DNA of 64,000 nucleotides, taken from NCBI GenBank assembly GCA_947427205.1, contig CANEHB010000003.1, positions 1 through 64,000 of the forward strand. Reading direction: 5' to 3'. Below, piece by piece: positions 36,351 to 43,936 of the stretch (positions are counted from its first letter, which is position 1; every line of letters starts with the position of its first letter). The position numbers were made by a program, and so were the translations under genes. The notes below the pieces were generated by a model. It was not told where the DNA came from, searched no databases, and was given only the letters and a program-made list of their open reading frames with translations. Origin of the DNA: an uncultured Clostridium sp. GTDB lineage: Bacteria; Bacillota; Clostridia; TANB77; CAG-508.

Positions 36351-36400
36351 GGCTTATAGGTGCCTTAAACAAAAACCTAAATCCGTTCTTTAAAGGAATT
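36351..36400 (+). promoter_or_regulatory. H-type pseudoknot leader, copy 3 (flippase)
   Basis: AAGGC pairs with GCCTT around the loop TTATAGGT; loop TAGGT pairs with ACCTA in AAAAACCTAAAT. The ribosome-binding site AAAGGA follows, 5 nt before the start region. Confidence 0.65.
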
Positions 36401-36403
36401 TTT

Positions 36404-37921
36404 ATGTCAGCAAAAAAAAGTATTGCAAAAAATTATATATATAATATGGTATATCAAGTTTTAATACTTATATTACCATTAATAACAACTCCATATTTAT
36501 CAAGAGTATTAGGGGCAGAAGGGATAGGAATATACGGATATACTTATTCTATTGTTACATATTTTATATTATTTGGATCACTAGGTGTTGCATTATATGG
36601 TCAAAGAGAAATAGCTTATGCTCAAGAAAATATTGAGATACGAAAAAAAGTTTTTATAGAAGTAAATATATTTAGATTTATAACTATAGCTATTGCAAGT
36701 CTTTTTTATTACTTCTTTTTTATTTGTGGCGCAGAGTATCAAATATATTATCAAATTCTTTTATTAGAACTTATTGCAGCAGCATTTGATATTAGCTGGT
36801 TTTTCCAAGGTATGGAGGAATTTAAAAGAACAGTAACAAGAAATGTTTTAGTAAGAATTTGTAGTGTAACACTTGTATTTATATTAGTTAAAAACTCAGA
36901 AGATTTAGCTAAATTTACGTTAATATATTCATTAGCAGATTTAATAGGTAATCTATCTTTATGGCTTTATTTACCTAAATATTTAAGAGGTGTTAAAGTA
37001 AAAAATATAAATGTTTTAAAACATTTACCTCAAATTGTTTTACTATTTATTCCTCAAATAGCAAACCAAATATATAAAATATTAGATACAACAATGATAG
37101 GTAGTTTAGTATCAAATAAAGCAGAAACAGGATATTATGAGCAAGGGCAAAAAGTTATTCGTTTGCTTCTTACAATAGTCACTTCACTTGGAGTTGTCAT
37201 GATTCCAAGAATGGCTAGTACATTTGCAAGTGGAGATAAAAAGAAAATAAACGAGTATATGAGAATTTCTTTTAAATTTGTATTTTTCTTAGCATTTCCA
37301 ATTATGTTTGGAATAATTAGTATATCTGAAGCTTTTGTTCCATTATTTTTTGGAAAAGGATATGACAAAGTTATTGTTTTGATTAATATTATAAGTCCGA
37401 TTATAATATTAATGGGAGTTGCAAATGTGGTAGGAACACAGTTCTTATTACCTACGAAAAGACAAAAAGAATATACTATATCAGTTACAATAGGTGTAAT
37501 AGTAAACTTCTTTTTAAATTATATTTTGATAACAAATTTTGAATCTATTGGTGCCTCAATAGCTACAGTACTATCACAATTAGTTGTTGATATTATACAA
37601 TTTTGGTATATTAGAAAAGATTTTGATGTAAAACAATTATTTAAATTAAGTTGGAAGTATTTAGTATCAGGATTAGTAATGTTTGCTTTATGTATGGGGG
37701 CAAAAGTAATTTTAGACATAAATTGGATATCAGAAATCATAAATAATATTTCTATGAATTTTGATACACATAAAGAACAATTTATAAATATTGTAACAAT
37801 AAGTATTCAAGTAATTGTTGGAATAATTACTTATTTTGTTATGCTTATAATATTAAAAGACGATTATGTATTTAAGTTTCTTGATAAAATAAAAAATCAA
37901 ATTTTAAAACGGAAATCATAG
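36404..37921 (+). CDS. Polysaccharide flippase (Wzx/MVF superfamily)
   Basis: A 505-aa membrane protein with about 14 hydrophobic helices, starting KNYIYNMVYQVLILILPLITTPYLSRVLG and including GIGIYGYTYSI, the usual entry of Wzx-type flippases that move lipid-linked sugars across the membrane. No other polysaccharide genes adjoin it, although a GT-C protein lies upstream at 13.3 kb. Codon 503 is CGG, the only in-frame CGG in a native-looking gene that does not force a frameshift. Read normally the protein ends KRKS; if shifted it would end GNHRGKHAM at 37940. Substrate unknown. Confidence 0.85.
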   Translation: MSAKKSIAKNYIYNMVYQVLILILPLITTPYLSRVLGAEGIGIYGYTYSIVTYFILFGSLGVALYGQREIAYAQENIEIRKKVFIEVNIFRFITIAIASLFYYFFFICGAEYQIYYQILLLELIAAAFDISWFFQGMEEFKRTVTRNVLVRICSVTLVFILVKNSEDLAKFTLIYSLADLIGNLSLWLYLPKYLRGVKVKNINVLKHLPQIVLLFIPQIANQIYKILDTTMIGSLVSNKAETGYYEQGQKVIRLLLTIVTSLGVVMIPRMASTFASGDKKKINEYMRISFKFVFFLAFPIMFGIISISEAFVPLFFGKGYDKVIVLINIISPIIILMGVANVVGTQFLLPTKRQKEYTISVTIGVIVNFFLNYILITNFESIGASIATVLSQLVVDIIQFWYIRKDFDVKQLFKLSWKYLVSGLVMFALCMGAKVILDINWISEIINNISMNFDTHKEQFINIVTISIQVIVGIITYFVMLIILKDDYVFKFLDKIKNQILKRKS

Positions 37922-38017
37922 AGGAAAACATGCAATGTAAAATTATAGATTTATTTAAGAGAGATTTTATTAAATAGGTAAGAAGTTAATTATATTAATT
38001 ATTTTTAAGGATATAAA

Positions 38018-38632
38018 ATGGAAGAAAAGAAATTATTAGCAATTTTTGGTGGTTCATTTAATCCTCCACTAAATTCACATTTTTCACTTGCTCAGCAGAT
38101 TGTAAATGAATATGAAAATATTGAAAAAGTATTATTTGTACCAGTAAATTCTAAATATCAGAAAAAGGGATTACTTGAAAATGAACATAGATATAATATG
38201 CTTAAATTAGTGTGTGATAAAAATAAAGATTTTTTAGTTTCTGATATAGAAATAAAACAAGATAGACAATTATATACAATAGAAACGTTAGTATTATTGC
38301 AAAAAGAATATCTAGATAATAAAATTTGTTTTACAATAGGAACTGATAATTTGAAAGAAATTTCAAAGTGGTGGTGTGCAAAAGAGTTAGTATCAACATA
38401 TAAAATTCTTGTTCTAGAACGAGATGAAGATAATATGGAAGAAATAATAAATAAAGATGAATTTTTACTTGAAAATAGAACTTCTTTTATAAAATTAAAA
38501 GAAAATATTAGAAGCAATATAAGTTCTAGTTTTGTTAGAGACAAAATTAAAAGAGGAAAAAGTATTAGGTATTTAACGCCTGATGAAGTTTATTATTATA
38601 TAGAAGATAATAATTTATATAACCTATTATAA
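38018..38632 (+). CDS. nadD: Nicotinate-nucleotide adenylyltransferase
   Basis: Adenylyl transfer to nicotinate mononucleotide in NAD synthesis. Seen: AIFGGSFNPPLNSHFSLA, which corresponds to GGSFNPxHxGH with PLNSH in place of PxHxGH (second His kept), FVPVNSKYQKKG, TIGTDNLKEISKWW and the ISSSFVRDKI motif near the C-terminus. 204 aa, standard. It begins an apparent operon with the probable ADP-ribosyltransferase and nadE: gaps are 22 and 15 bp. The loss of the first His of the motif deserves note, but the overall match is good. Confidence 0.88.
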   Translation: MEEKKLLAIFGGSFNPPLNSHFSLAQQIVNEYENIEKVLFVPVNSKYQKKGLLENEHRYNMLKLVCDKNKDFLVSDIEIKQDRQLYTIETLVLLQKEYLDNKICFTIGTDNLKEISKWWCAKELVSTYKILVLERDEDNMEEIINKDEFLLENRTSFIKLKENIRSNISSSFVRDKIKRGKSIRYLTPDEVYYYIEDNNLYNLL

Positions 38633-38654
38633 AGAAAAATAAAAGGAGAAAAAT

Positions 38655-40670
38655 ATGGAATTAAAAGATGCTTATCAAAATATGAGAGTATCAGATGAGG
38701 AAAGAAAATCAATAGAAAGATATTTGGGCTTTCAGCATACAAGTATGAATATTTTAGGAAACTTGGATCCATATAGTTATGCAAGATTAGATAAAGCTGG
38801 ATGGAGTCTACCAGAAACTGAAGAAGATGTAAAGCAATATATTCAAGATTTTGTTAATGTATATTCAGCAATGTATAAAGAATCTAGAGGAAGAACACCA
38901 TATGGACATTTAATTAGAGGTACATCAAATAAAGAAGTTAGATCATTGCATAAAGAAACAGATCATTTATTATCATCTTCTACTAAAGAAGAGATTGCAA
39001 AAACATTTTGTGAATATGGAGATGCAGCTTTAGTTAGAATTAATGTTGGAGAAGGAGTACCATTTCTTGATGCGGAAGACTATAGAAATGAAAATAGTAG
39101 AGATGAAGCTGAAATTATTATTGCTCCATTTTGCAAAGTTTCAACCCCTGAACATCAAAGTTCTTATAATGGATATAATTATTATAAAATTAATGTGCAA
39201 AAACCAGAATTAGAAGAAAAAAGTCAAGAAGAAATAGATGGATTATTTGATAAGGTAGTAGCTGGATTTACAAATAATATAAAAGAAATGAAAGAATATA
39301 ATGCTTTAAAAGACAGAAGAGAATATTTAGATCGACAATATAAAATGGCGAGTGAAAGAGGGGATAGAGAAGATTTAAAATATATTTCTCGAGATCAGAA
39401 AAAGGTTGCTGATCAATCTTTTGAATTATATAAATCTACTAGAGAGTTCAAAGAAAATTTACAAAGTTTATTAAAAGGAATGTGTAAACAAAAAGAACTA
39501 GAAATTGATAAATCTTATGAGGTTATTCAAGAAGAACAAAAAAGAAAAGCAGAAGAGGCTAAAAAAATACAGGAAGAAGAAAAATTAAGACAAGAAGCTT
39601 TAAAAAAAGAGCAAGAAAGACAAGGTGCTATTTCAGATATTAGATTTAAGAAAGAAGCCACTCCTGTTAATACATTTAGATTAGAAAATACAATTAATGA
39701 TGCATATAATAGATTAATAATATCAGAACATAATTTTAAAAATACAGCGGCTAGACTTGGAATTTCTTTATCAAGGAATATCGCTGACAGTGGTATAAGT
39801 CAAAATATTGAAGCTATAAAGGAAAATCTAAGAAATGTTAATGCTAAAGTAGTAAATACAGAAATTTCAAAAGATATTTCTCTAGAAGATATTACAGGAA
39901 TTTCAAAAGAATTAACTCCACTTGCTGATGGAGTAGCATATAGCTTAGAGATTACTAAAAATTTTCCTAATATTCTTAATATGTATAATTCACAAACAGA
40001 TACTGATTTAAAAAGAAATCTATATTTAAAAGTACAAGGAATAATTAAAAATGCTAGAATTCAAAAGTATGAGCAAGAAAAACAAGCTATTAGTACTCAA
40101 AAAGTGGGGATTTTAGGAAGAATTACTGGAGCAGATAAATTAAAAGAAGAAAGATTAAGAAATATTAATTTAAAAATAAGAGCACTTCAAACAGAAGTAC
40201 CTCAAGAGCAAGAGAAATATAGTGTAAGAGATATGTTAGCCGATATTCATGCATGTGCTATTTCAGAATTTTCAGGAGAGCTTACTCCAGAAATGAAACA
40301 AATGTCTGATGCTATTATAGCTAATTTTTCAGATAGAAAAAACGGAGCTTTTACAGATCAATATATAAATAGTTTGGCTATGGAAAAAATTGAAAATAGA
40401 AGAAATGAGCAATTACCAGTAGTTAAAAGTAAAAAAACAAGATTTTTTCAAACTACAAAATCTAAGATTGAAGATATAATATTAGAAAATCAAGGATTAC
40501 AAAATAGAATAGTTCAAAATCAAAATACTGGAAATAGATGGGGAGTTTATCAATCACAAGAAGGTGATGCACTTGCAATATTTGAAAATCAATTAAATGG
40601 TATTATATCAACTACAAAAGAAAAACAGCAAGAAAAAGCAAATCCAGATATAACAGCACAGTTATGGTAA
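38655..40670 (+). CDS. Probable ADP-ribosyltransferase with coiled-coil, unknown target
   Basis: A 671-aa soluble protein with no signal peptide or membrane segment. Residues 40-165 fit an R-S-E class ADP-ribosyltransferase: R88 in YGHLIRGTS, the serine strand HLLSSSTKEEIAKTF (S107-S109), then ALVRINVGEGVPFL and SRDEAEIIIAPF, where E151-A-E153 would be the ExE motif. Residues 190-330 are charged and predicted coiled coil, and the last 340 are helical with no recognised domain. It lies between nadD and nadE in one operon, so an NAD-consuming enzyme sits among NAD-making ones. The ART call rests on motif order read by eye. It is not an annotated family I can name. Confidence 0.6.
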   Translation: MELKDAYQNMRVSDEERKSIERYLGFQHTSMNILGNLDPYSYARLDKAGWSLPETEEDVKQYIQDFVNVYSAMYKESRGRTPYGHLIRGTSNKEVRSLHKETDHLLSSSTKEEIAKTFCEYGDAALVRINVGEGVPFLDAEDYRNENSRDEAEIIIAPFCKVSTPEHQSSYNGYNYYKINVQKPELEEKSQEEIDGLFDKVVAGFTNNIKEMKEYNALKDRREYLDRQYKMASERGDREDLKYISRDQKKVADQSFELYKSTREFKENLQSLLKGMCKQKELEIDKSYEVIQEEQKRKAEEAKKIQEEEKLRQEALKKEQERQGAISDIRFKKEATPVNTFRLENTINDAYNRLIISEHNFKNTAARLGISLSRNIADSGISQNIEAIKENLRNVNAKVVNTEISKDISLEDITGISKELTPLADGVAYSLEITKNFPNILNMYNSQTDTDLKRNLYLKVQGIIKNARIQKYEQEKQAISTQKVGILGRITGADKLKEERLRNINLKIRALQTEVPQEQEKYSVRDMLADIHACAISEFSGELTPEMKQMSDAIIANFSDRKNGAFTDQYINSLAMEKIENRRNEQLPVVKSKKTRFFQTTKSKIEDIILENQGLQNRIVQNQNTGNRWGVYQSQEGDALAIFENQLNGIISTTKEKQQEKANPDITAQLW

Positions 40671-40685
40671 GTTTTAGGAGAAGTT

Positions 40686-41454
40686 ATGTTAGAAAAAGAA
40701 AAGTTATTACAAGAAGCTGAAAATGCAATAAAGTGGATAAAAGAATATGTTGAAACTGTTGGAGCTAAAGGTGTAGTTGTTGGAAATAGTGGTGGTAAGG
40801 ACTCTGCTACTGTTATTGCAATGAGCACAAAAGCTCTAGGTGCTGATAAAGTATTAGCAGTTTCTATGCCATGTAATTCAATTAAAGAAGATTTGGAAGA
40901 TGCAAGAATTGTTGCTGAAGCTTTTGATGTACGATTTTTGGAAGTTAATTTGAATAATACATATAATGAGTTAGAAGAGGAAATAAATTCAAGTTTAAAC
41001 TTAATTGATAAAGAGTTAAATAAAGAAGCGAAAGTAAATATAAAGCCACGTTTAAGAATGACAAGTTTATATGGAATTGCTCGGAAGTTTAGGATATTTA
41101 GTAATTGGAACAGGAAATCTTTGTGAGCAGATGGTTGGATATACTACAAAATGGGGAGATAATAGTTCGGATTTTAATCCTATAGGAAATTTTACTGTAG
41201 AAGAAGTATTAGAAATAGGAAAATATTTAAAAGTACCAGATAAAATAATAAATAAACCTCCAAATGATGGTCTTGGAGGTCAAACCGATGAAGAAAAAAT
41301 GGGAGTTACTTATAATCAAATTGCAGAATATATAGAAACTGGAAAAACTGAGAAAAATGCAATGGAAATTATTGAAAAGCTAAATAATTTATCAAAACAT
41401 AAAAGAAAACCAATTCCAATTTATAAGTTTGAAAGGACAAATTTTTTAATCTAA
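40686..41454 (+). CDS. nadE: NH3-dependent NAD+ synthetase, frameshifted
   Basis: Amidates deamido-NAD to NAD. The first frame has the P-loop GNSGGKDSATV near residue 40, and IKPRLRMTSLYGIA, then CGG at 41082. Skipping C41082 continues GSLGYLVIGTGNLCEQMVG and TTKWGDNSSDFNPIGNFTVEEV to the end, giving 255 aa, the normal length of the ammonia-dependent form without a glutaminase domain. Unshifted, frame 0 stops 14 codons after the CGG; the downstream piece lacks the ATP site. NAD synthesis has no obvious backup here, so both pieces are presumably joined. It is last in the nadD-ART-nadE operon. Confidence 0.9.
41082..41085 (+). other. CGGA +1 frameshift site in nadE
   Basis: Context GCT CGG AAG TTT in frame 0. 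Reading GCT then GGA, skipping C, restores AGSLGYLVIGTGN, which matches the NadE family. Confidence 0.85.
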
Positions 41455-41611
41455 ATTATACTACCGATAAAATACAGCTATAGTAAGAATACAAGCAAAT
41501 TGATGGTAGAATGATGTCAAATTTTATATAAATTTGTATAGACAAATAGGCATTTTTAATATAAAATATAACTATTAATTTTATACATGAAAAACAAAGA
41601 GAGGATAGAAA

Positions 41612-42817
41612 ATGGGAAACAGTACAATAGATAAAGAAGAGAAAGTAACAAGAAAGCCTAGAAGAGCAAGATTAGAAGAAGAAGGAAAGTCAACATCAAG
41701 AAGAAGTCAAAAAAATGTAGAAAATAATAAAGGAAGAAAAAATAAAAAGAAAAAAGGAAGTATAGTAGAAACTATATTTGCAGTATTATTTTCATTAGGA
41801 AGTGCTGGAATAATAATAGTATTATTCTTGTTATATGGACCAGCTATTGGATTCAGAGAATGGCTTGTAACTACAGCGATGACAACAATGACACATCAAT
41901 ATTTTGCAACATGGTTTTATGATGAAGATACAATTAATTACATATTAGATAAAAATAAAGTAGTTGAAATAGAAGAGGAAACAGATTTAGATGCAATAAC
42001 TTTTTCTTCAAATAATGTAACAGAATATAAAAATGAATATGAAAGAGCAATTTTAGAAAGAGACCCCAATAATAATGATTATAAAATAATAGAAATTTCT
42101 GGAAAAACATATGATGGTTATTTAGTAGCAGTATATGATGCTTCAAGAATAAAAACAGTTGTAACAGACGGTTTAGGAGTAAAAGGACAATATTTAACAA
42201 GAATGGCTGAAAATAATGATGCATTAATAGCTATTAATGGTGGTGGATTTAATGATCCTGGATTTAATAGTACAGGTGGTTCACCTTTAGGAATTACAGT
42301 ATGTGATGGTGAATATGTTACAACAGAAAGTTATAAAGGAACAGGTGGAGTAATAGGATTTACTGAAGATAATAAATTAGTAGTAGAAAAAATGACAGTA
42401 GCTGAGGCTAAGAAAAAAGGAATTAGAGATGCTGTAACATTTGGTCCATTTTTAATAGTAAATGGAAAGCCAGTAGAAGTAAAAGGAAATGGTGGTTGGG
42501 GACAAGCACCAAGAACAGTTATAGCTCAAAGAAAAGATGGTATAGTATTATTCCTTGTACTTAATGGAAGAAAAGGTACTAAAGTAGGTGCTAGTATTAA
42601 AGATTTAATTGATATTATGGTAGATTATGGAGCATATAATGCAGCAAACTTAGATGGTGGAACATCAAGTGTTTTAGTTGTAGGTAATACAATAGTAAAT
42701 GACCCAATTGATAGTACAGGAGCACACAAAACAAGACCAATAGCAACTGGATTTATAGTAACAAAAGATGAAAGTGATGACAGTGATCATGCAGTCGTAG
42801 AAGAAAAATTAAAATAA
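41612..42817 (+). CDS. Membrane-anchored phosphodiester glycosidase (NAGPA-like)
   Basis: A 401-aa protein with a very basic cytoplasmic leader (about 1-50), one membrane helix (about 51-75) and an extracytoplasmic catalytic-type domain. The latter has ALIAINGGGFND, VTFGPFLIVNG, GGWGQAPRTVIAQ and AANLDGGTSSVLV, the blocks of the NAGPA/phosphodiester glycosidase family (formerly DUF2233). Members uncover GlcNAc-phosphodiesters or trim cell-envelope polymers. It stands alone, with a terminator 10 bp after the stop. Substrate unknown. Confidence 0.85.
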   Translation: MGNSTIDKEEKVTRKPRRARLEEEGKSTSRRSQKNVENNKGRKNKKKKGSIVETIFAVLFSLGSAGIIIVLFLLYGPAIGFREWLVTTAMTTMTHQYFATWFYDEDTINYILDKNKVVEIEEETDLDAITFSSNNVTEYKNEYERAILERDPNNNDYKIIEISGKTYDGYLVAVYDASRIKTVVTDGLGVKGQYLTRMAENNDALIAINGGGFNDPGFNSTGGSPLGITVCDGEYVTTESYKGTGGVIGFTEDNKLVVEKMTVAEAKKKGIRDAVTFGPFLIVNGKPVEVKGNGGWGQAPRTVIAQRKDGIVLFLVLNGRKGTKVGASIKDLIDIMVDYGAYNAANLDGGTSSVLVVGNTIVNDPIDSTGAHKTRPIATGFIVTKDESDDSDHAVVEEKLK

Positions 42818-42826
42818 TGATATAAG

Positions 42827-42858
42827 AATCCTCTAAGTAAAATTTAGAGGATTTTTTT
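42827..42858 (+). terminator. Rho-independent terminator
   Basis: AATCCTCTAA / TTTAGAGGATT followed by T7. Confidence 0.9.
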
Positions 42859-42887
42859 ATAAAAAAATATATATTAAAATAACAGAA

Positions 42888-42907
42888 AAAGTGGCATTCG
42901 CCACTTT
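42888..42907 (-). terminator. Rho-independent terminator of ZIP gene
   Basis: AAAGTGGC / GCCACTTT with a 4-nt loop, followed on the minus strand by TTTTTCTGTT; 6 bp after the ZIP stop. Confidence 0.85.
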
Positions 42908-42912
42908 CCTGT

Positions 42913-43617
42913 TTATCCAAGAATCCTGTTAAAAGCCATGTTAAAAATTGTTGTAAGTACTGCTGAGATAGTTACAACACCATGTTTTTTCTTGCAATCT
43001 TTTAATAACTCAATAGTTATCATTAATACGGTAGCAAGTGAGAAACCTGTAAGTAAAGGTTCAAATCTTATAACATTTTTTGTGTGTGCAGCTGTAAATA
43101 CTACAATTATTGCAGCAATCGGCTCAACAACCCCTGAAAATACTCCATACAAAAGAGCCGATTTTTTTCCTTTAACATTAACCAGAGGCATTGATACTAC
43201 TAATCCATCTGGAATGTTTTGGAGAGAGATACTCAAAATTAATGTAAAGCTTTCCACAATAGTTCTGTTGGCTAATGCTATTCCAATAATAATTCCTTCA
43301 GGAATATTATGAATTAACATTGCCCAAAAGAGCTTTGAATTTATGTTAGCTTTTTCATTTTTCCGAGCAAAATGATTCATCAGAAGTATAAATAGGAAGC
43401 CAATTAATATTCCAATGAATAAGCTAGGATTTTTTAGGCTCTCAAATGCTTCTACAAATAGGTTCAGTGAGATAGAAGCAAGAATTCCAGTAGCAACAGC
43501 CACTAAAACTTCTTCTTGATCTTCGAACTTATTATTGAAGTTATTAAAGATACCTAATGTTGACCCAATAGCTGTCCCAATTAGTGGGACCAATGAAAGA
43601 ATAAGAAATCTAATCAT
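42913..43617 (-). CDS. ZIP family metal transporter, probably acquired
   Basis: A 234-aa, eight-helix ZIP permease that imports Zn or other divalent metals. The metal-binding helices IV and V carry HNIPEG and QNIPDG. Codon 85 is an in-frame CGG in the context GCT CGG AAA, almost the same as the nadE shift site. A +1 shift here would give a stop seven codons later, so the protein only makes sense with CGG read normally. Composition is less AT-rich than the flanks and the gene lies opposite to its neighbours. It has a good ribosome-binding site (AAGGGGGT) and its own terminator. Probably a single-gene transfer. Confidence 0.88.
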   Translation of the reverse strand: MIRFLILSLVPLIGTAIGSTLGIFNNFNNKFEDQEEVLVAVATGILASISLNLFVEAFESLKNPSLFIGILIGFLFILLMNHFARKNEKANINSKLFWAMLIHNIPEGIIIGIALANRTIVESFTLILSISLQNIPDGLVVSMPLVNVKGKKSALLYGVFSGVVEPIAAIIVVFTAAHTKNVIRFEPLLTGFSLATVLMITIELLKDCKKKHGVVTISAVLTTIFNMAFNRILG

Positions 43618-43745
43618 TGTACTGTTACCCCCTTAAACGATTATTGTGCAAATTATATCATGGATAATATAGTAAATCAATTAAATATGCTATAAATGGC
43701 ATATAAAATAAAAGTTTTATATATAAATAAAATTAATAAAATATA

Positions 43746-43774
43746 TTGATTTATACTTGTTTTTTAAATATAAT
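43746..43774 (+). promoter_or_regulatory. Promoter of the VanW gene
   Basis: TTGATT, a 17-bp spacer and TATAAT. Transcription would start just where the first hairpin begins. Confidence 0.65.
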
Positions 43775-43777
43775 AAG

Positions 43778-43905
43778 AACAAATATGAAAAATCAAAGAT
43801 TTTTCATATTTGTTCTATGTGCTAATTTTACAAAGTAAAATTGGGTGAAAGTATTTGTAAAGCATTTATTTAGTATGAAAATACAAAGAGTTTTCATACT
43901 AAATA
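43778..43905 (+). promoter_or_regulatory. Three consecutive hairpins with CAAAG loops
   Basis: Stem 1: AACAAATATGAAAAAT and its perfect complement around CAAAG. Stem 2: AATTTTA / TAAAATT around CAAAG. Stem 3: ATTTAGTATGAAAA / TTTTCATACTAAAT around TACAAAGAG. All lie in the 5' leader of the VanW gene. The shared loop with different stems suggests a binding site repeated three times in the RNA. Confidence 0.65.
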
Positions 43906-43936
43906 AAGAATTTGTAAGAAAATTTGAGGAATAGAT

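Larger units (their letters stand above)
36025..36403. other. Gene-free stretch between lysA and flippase
   Basis: Holds GTAGTA-rich low-complexity sequence (36031-36085), the lysA terminator, about 170 bp of AT-rich sequence with nothing recognisable, and pseudoknot leader copy 3 just before the flippase. Confidence 0.6.
43618..43936 (+). other. Leader region of the VanW gene with three hairpins
   Basis: Besides the ZIP gene promoter region, this 319-bp gap contains a promoter (43746-43774) and three consecutive stem-loops (43778-43905) before the VanW start. No small gene is seen. Confidence 0.6.
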
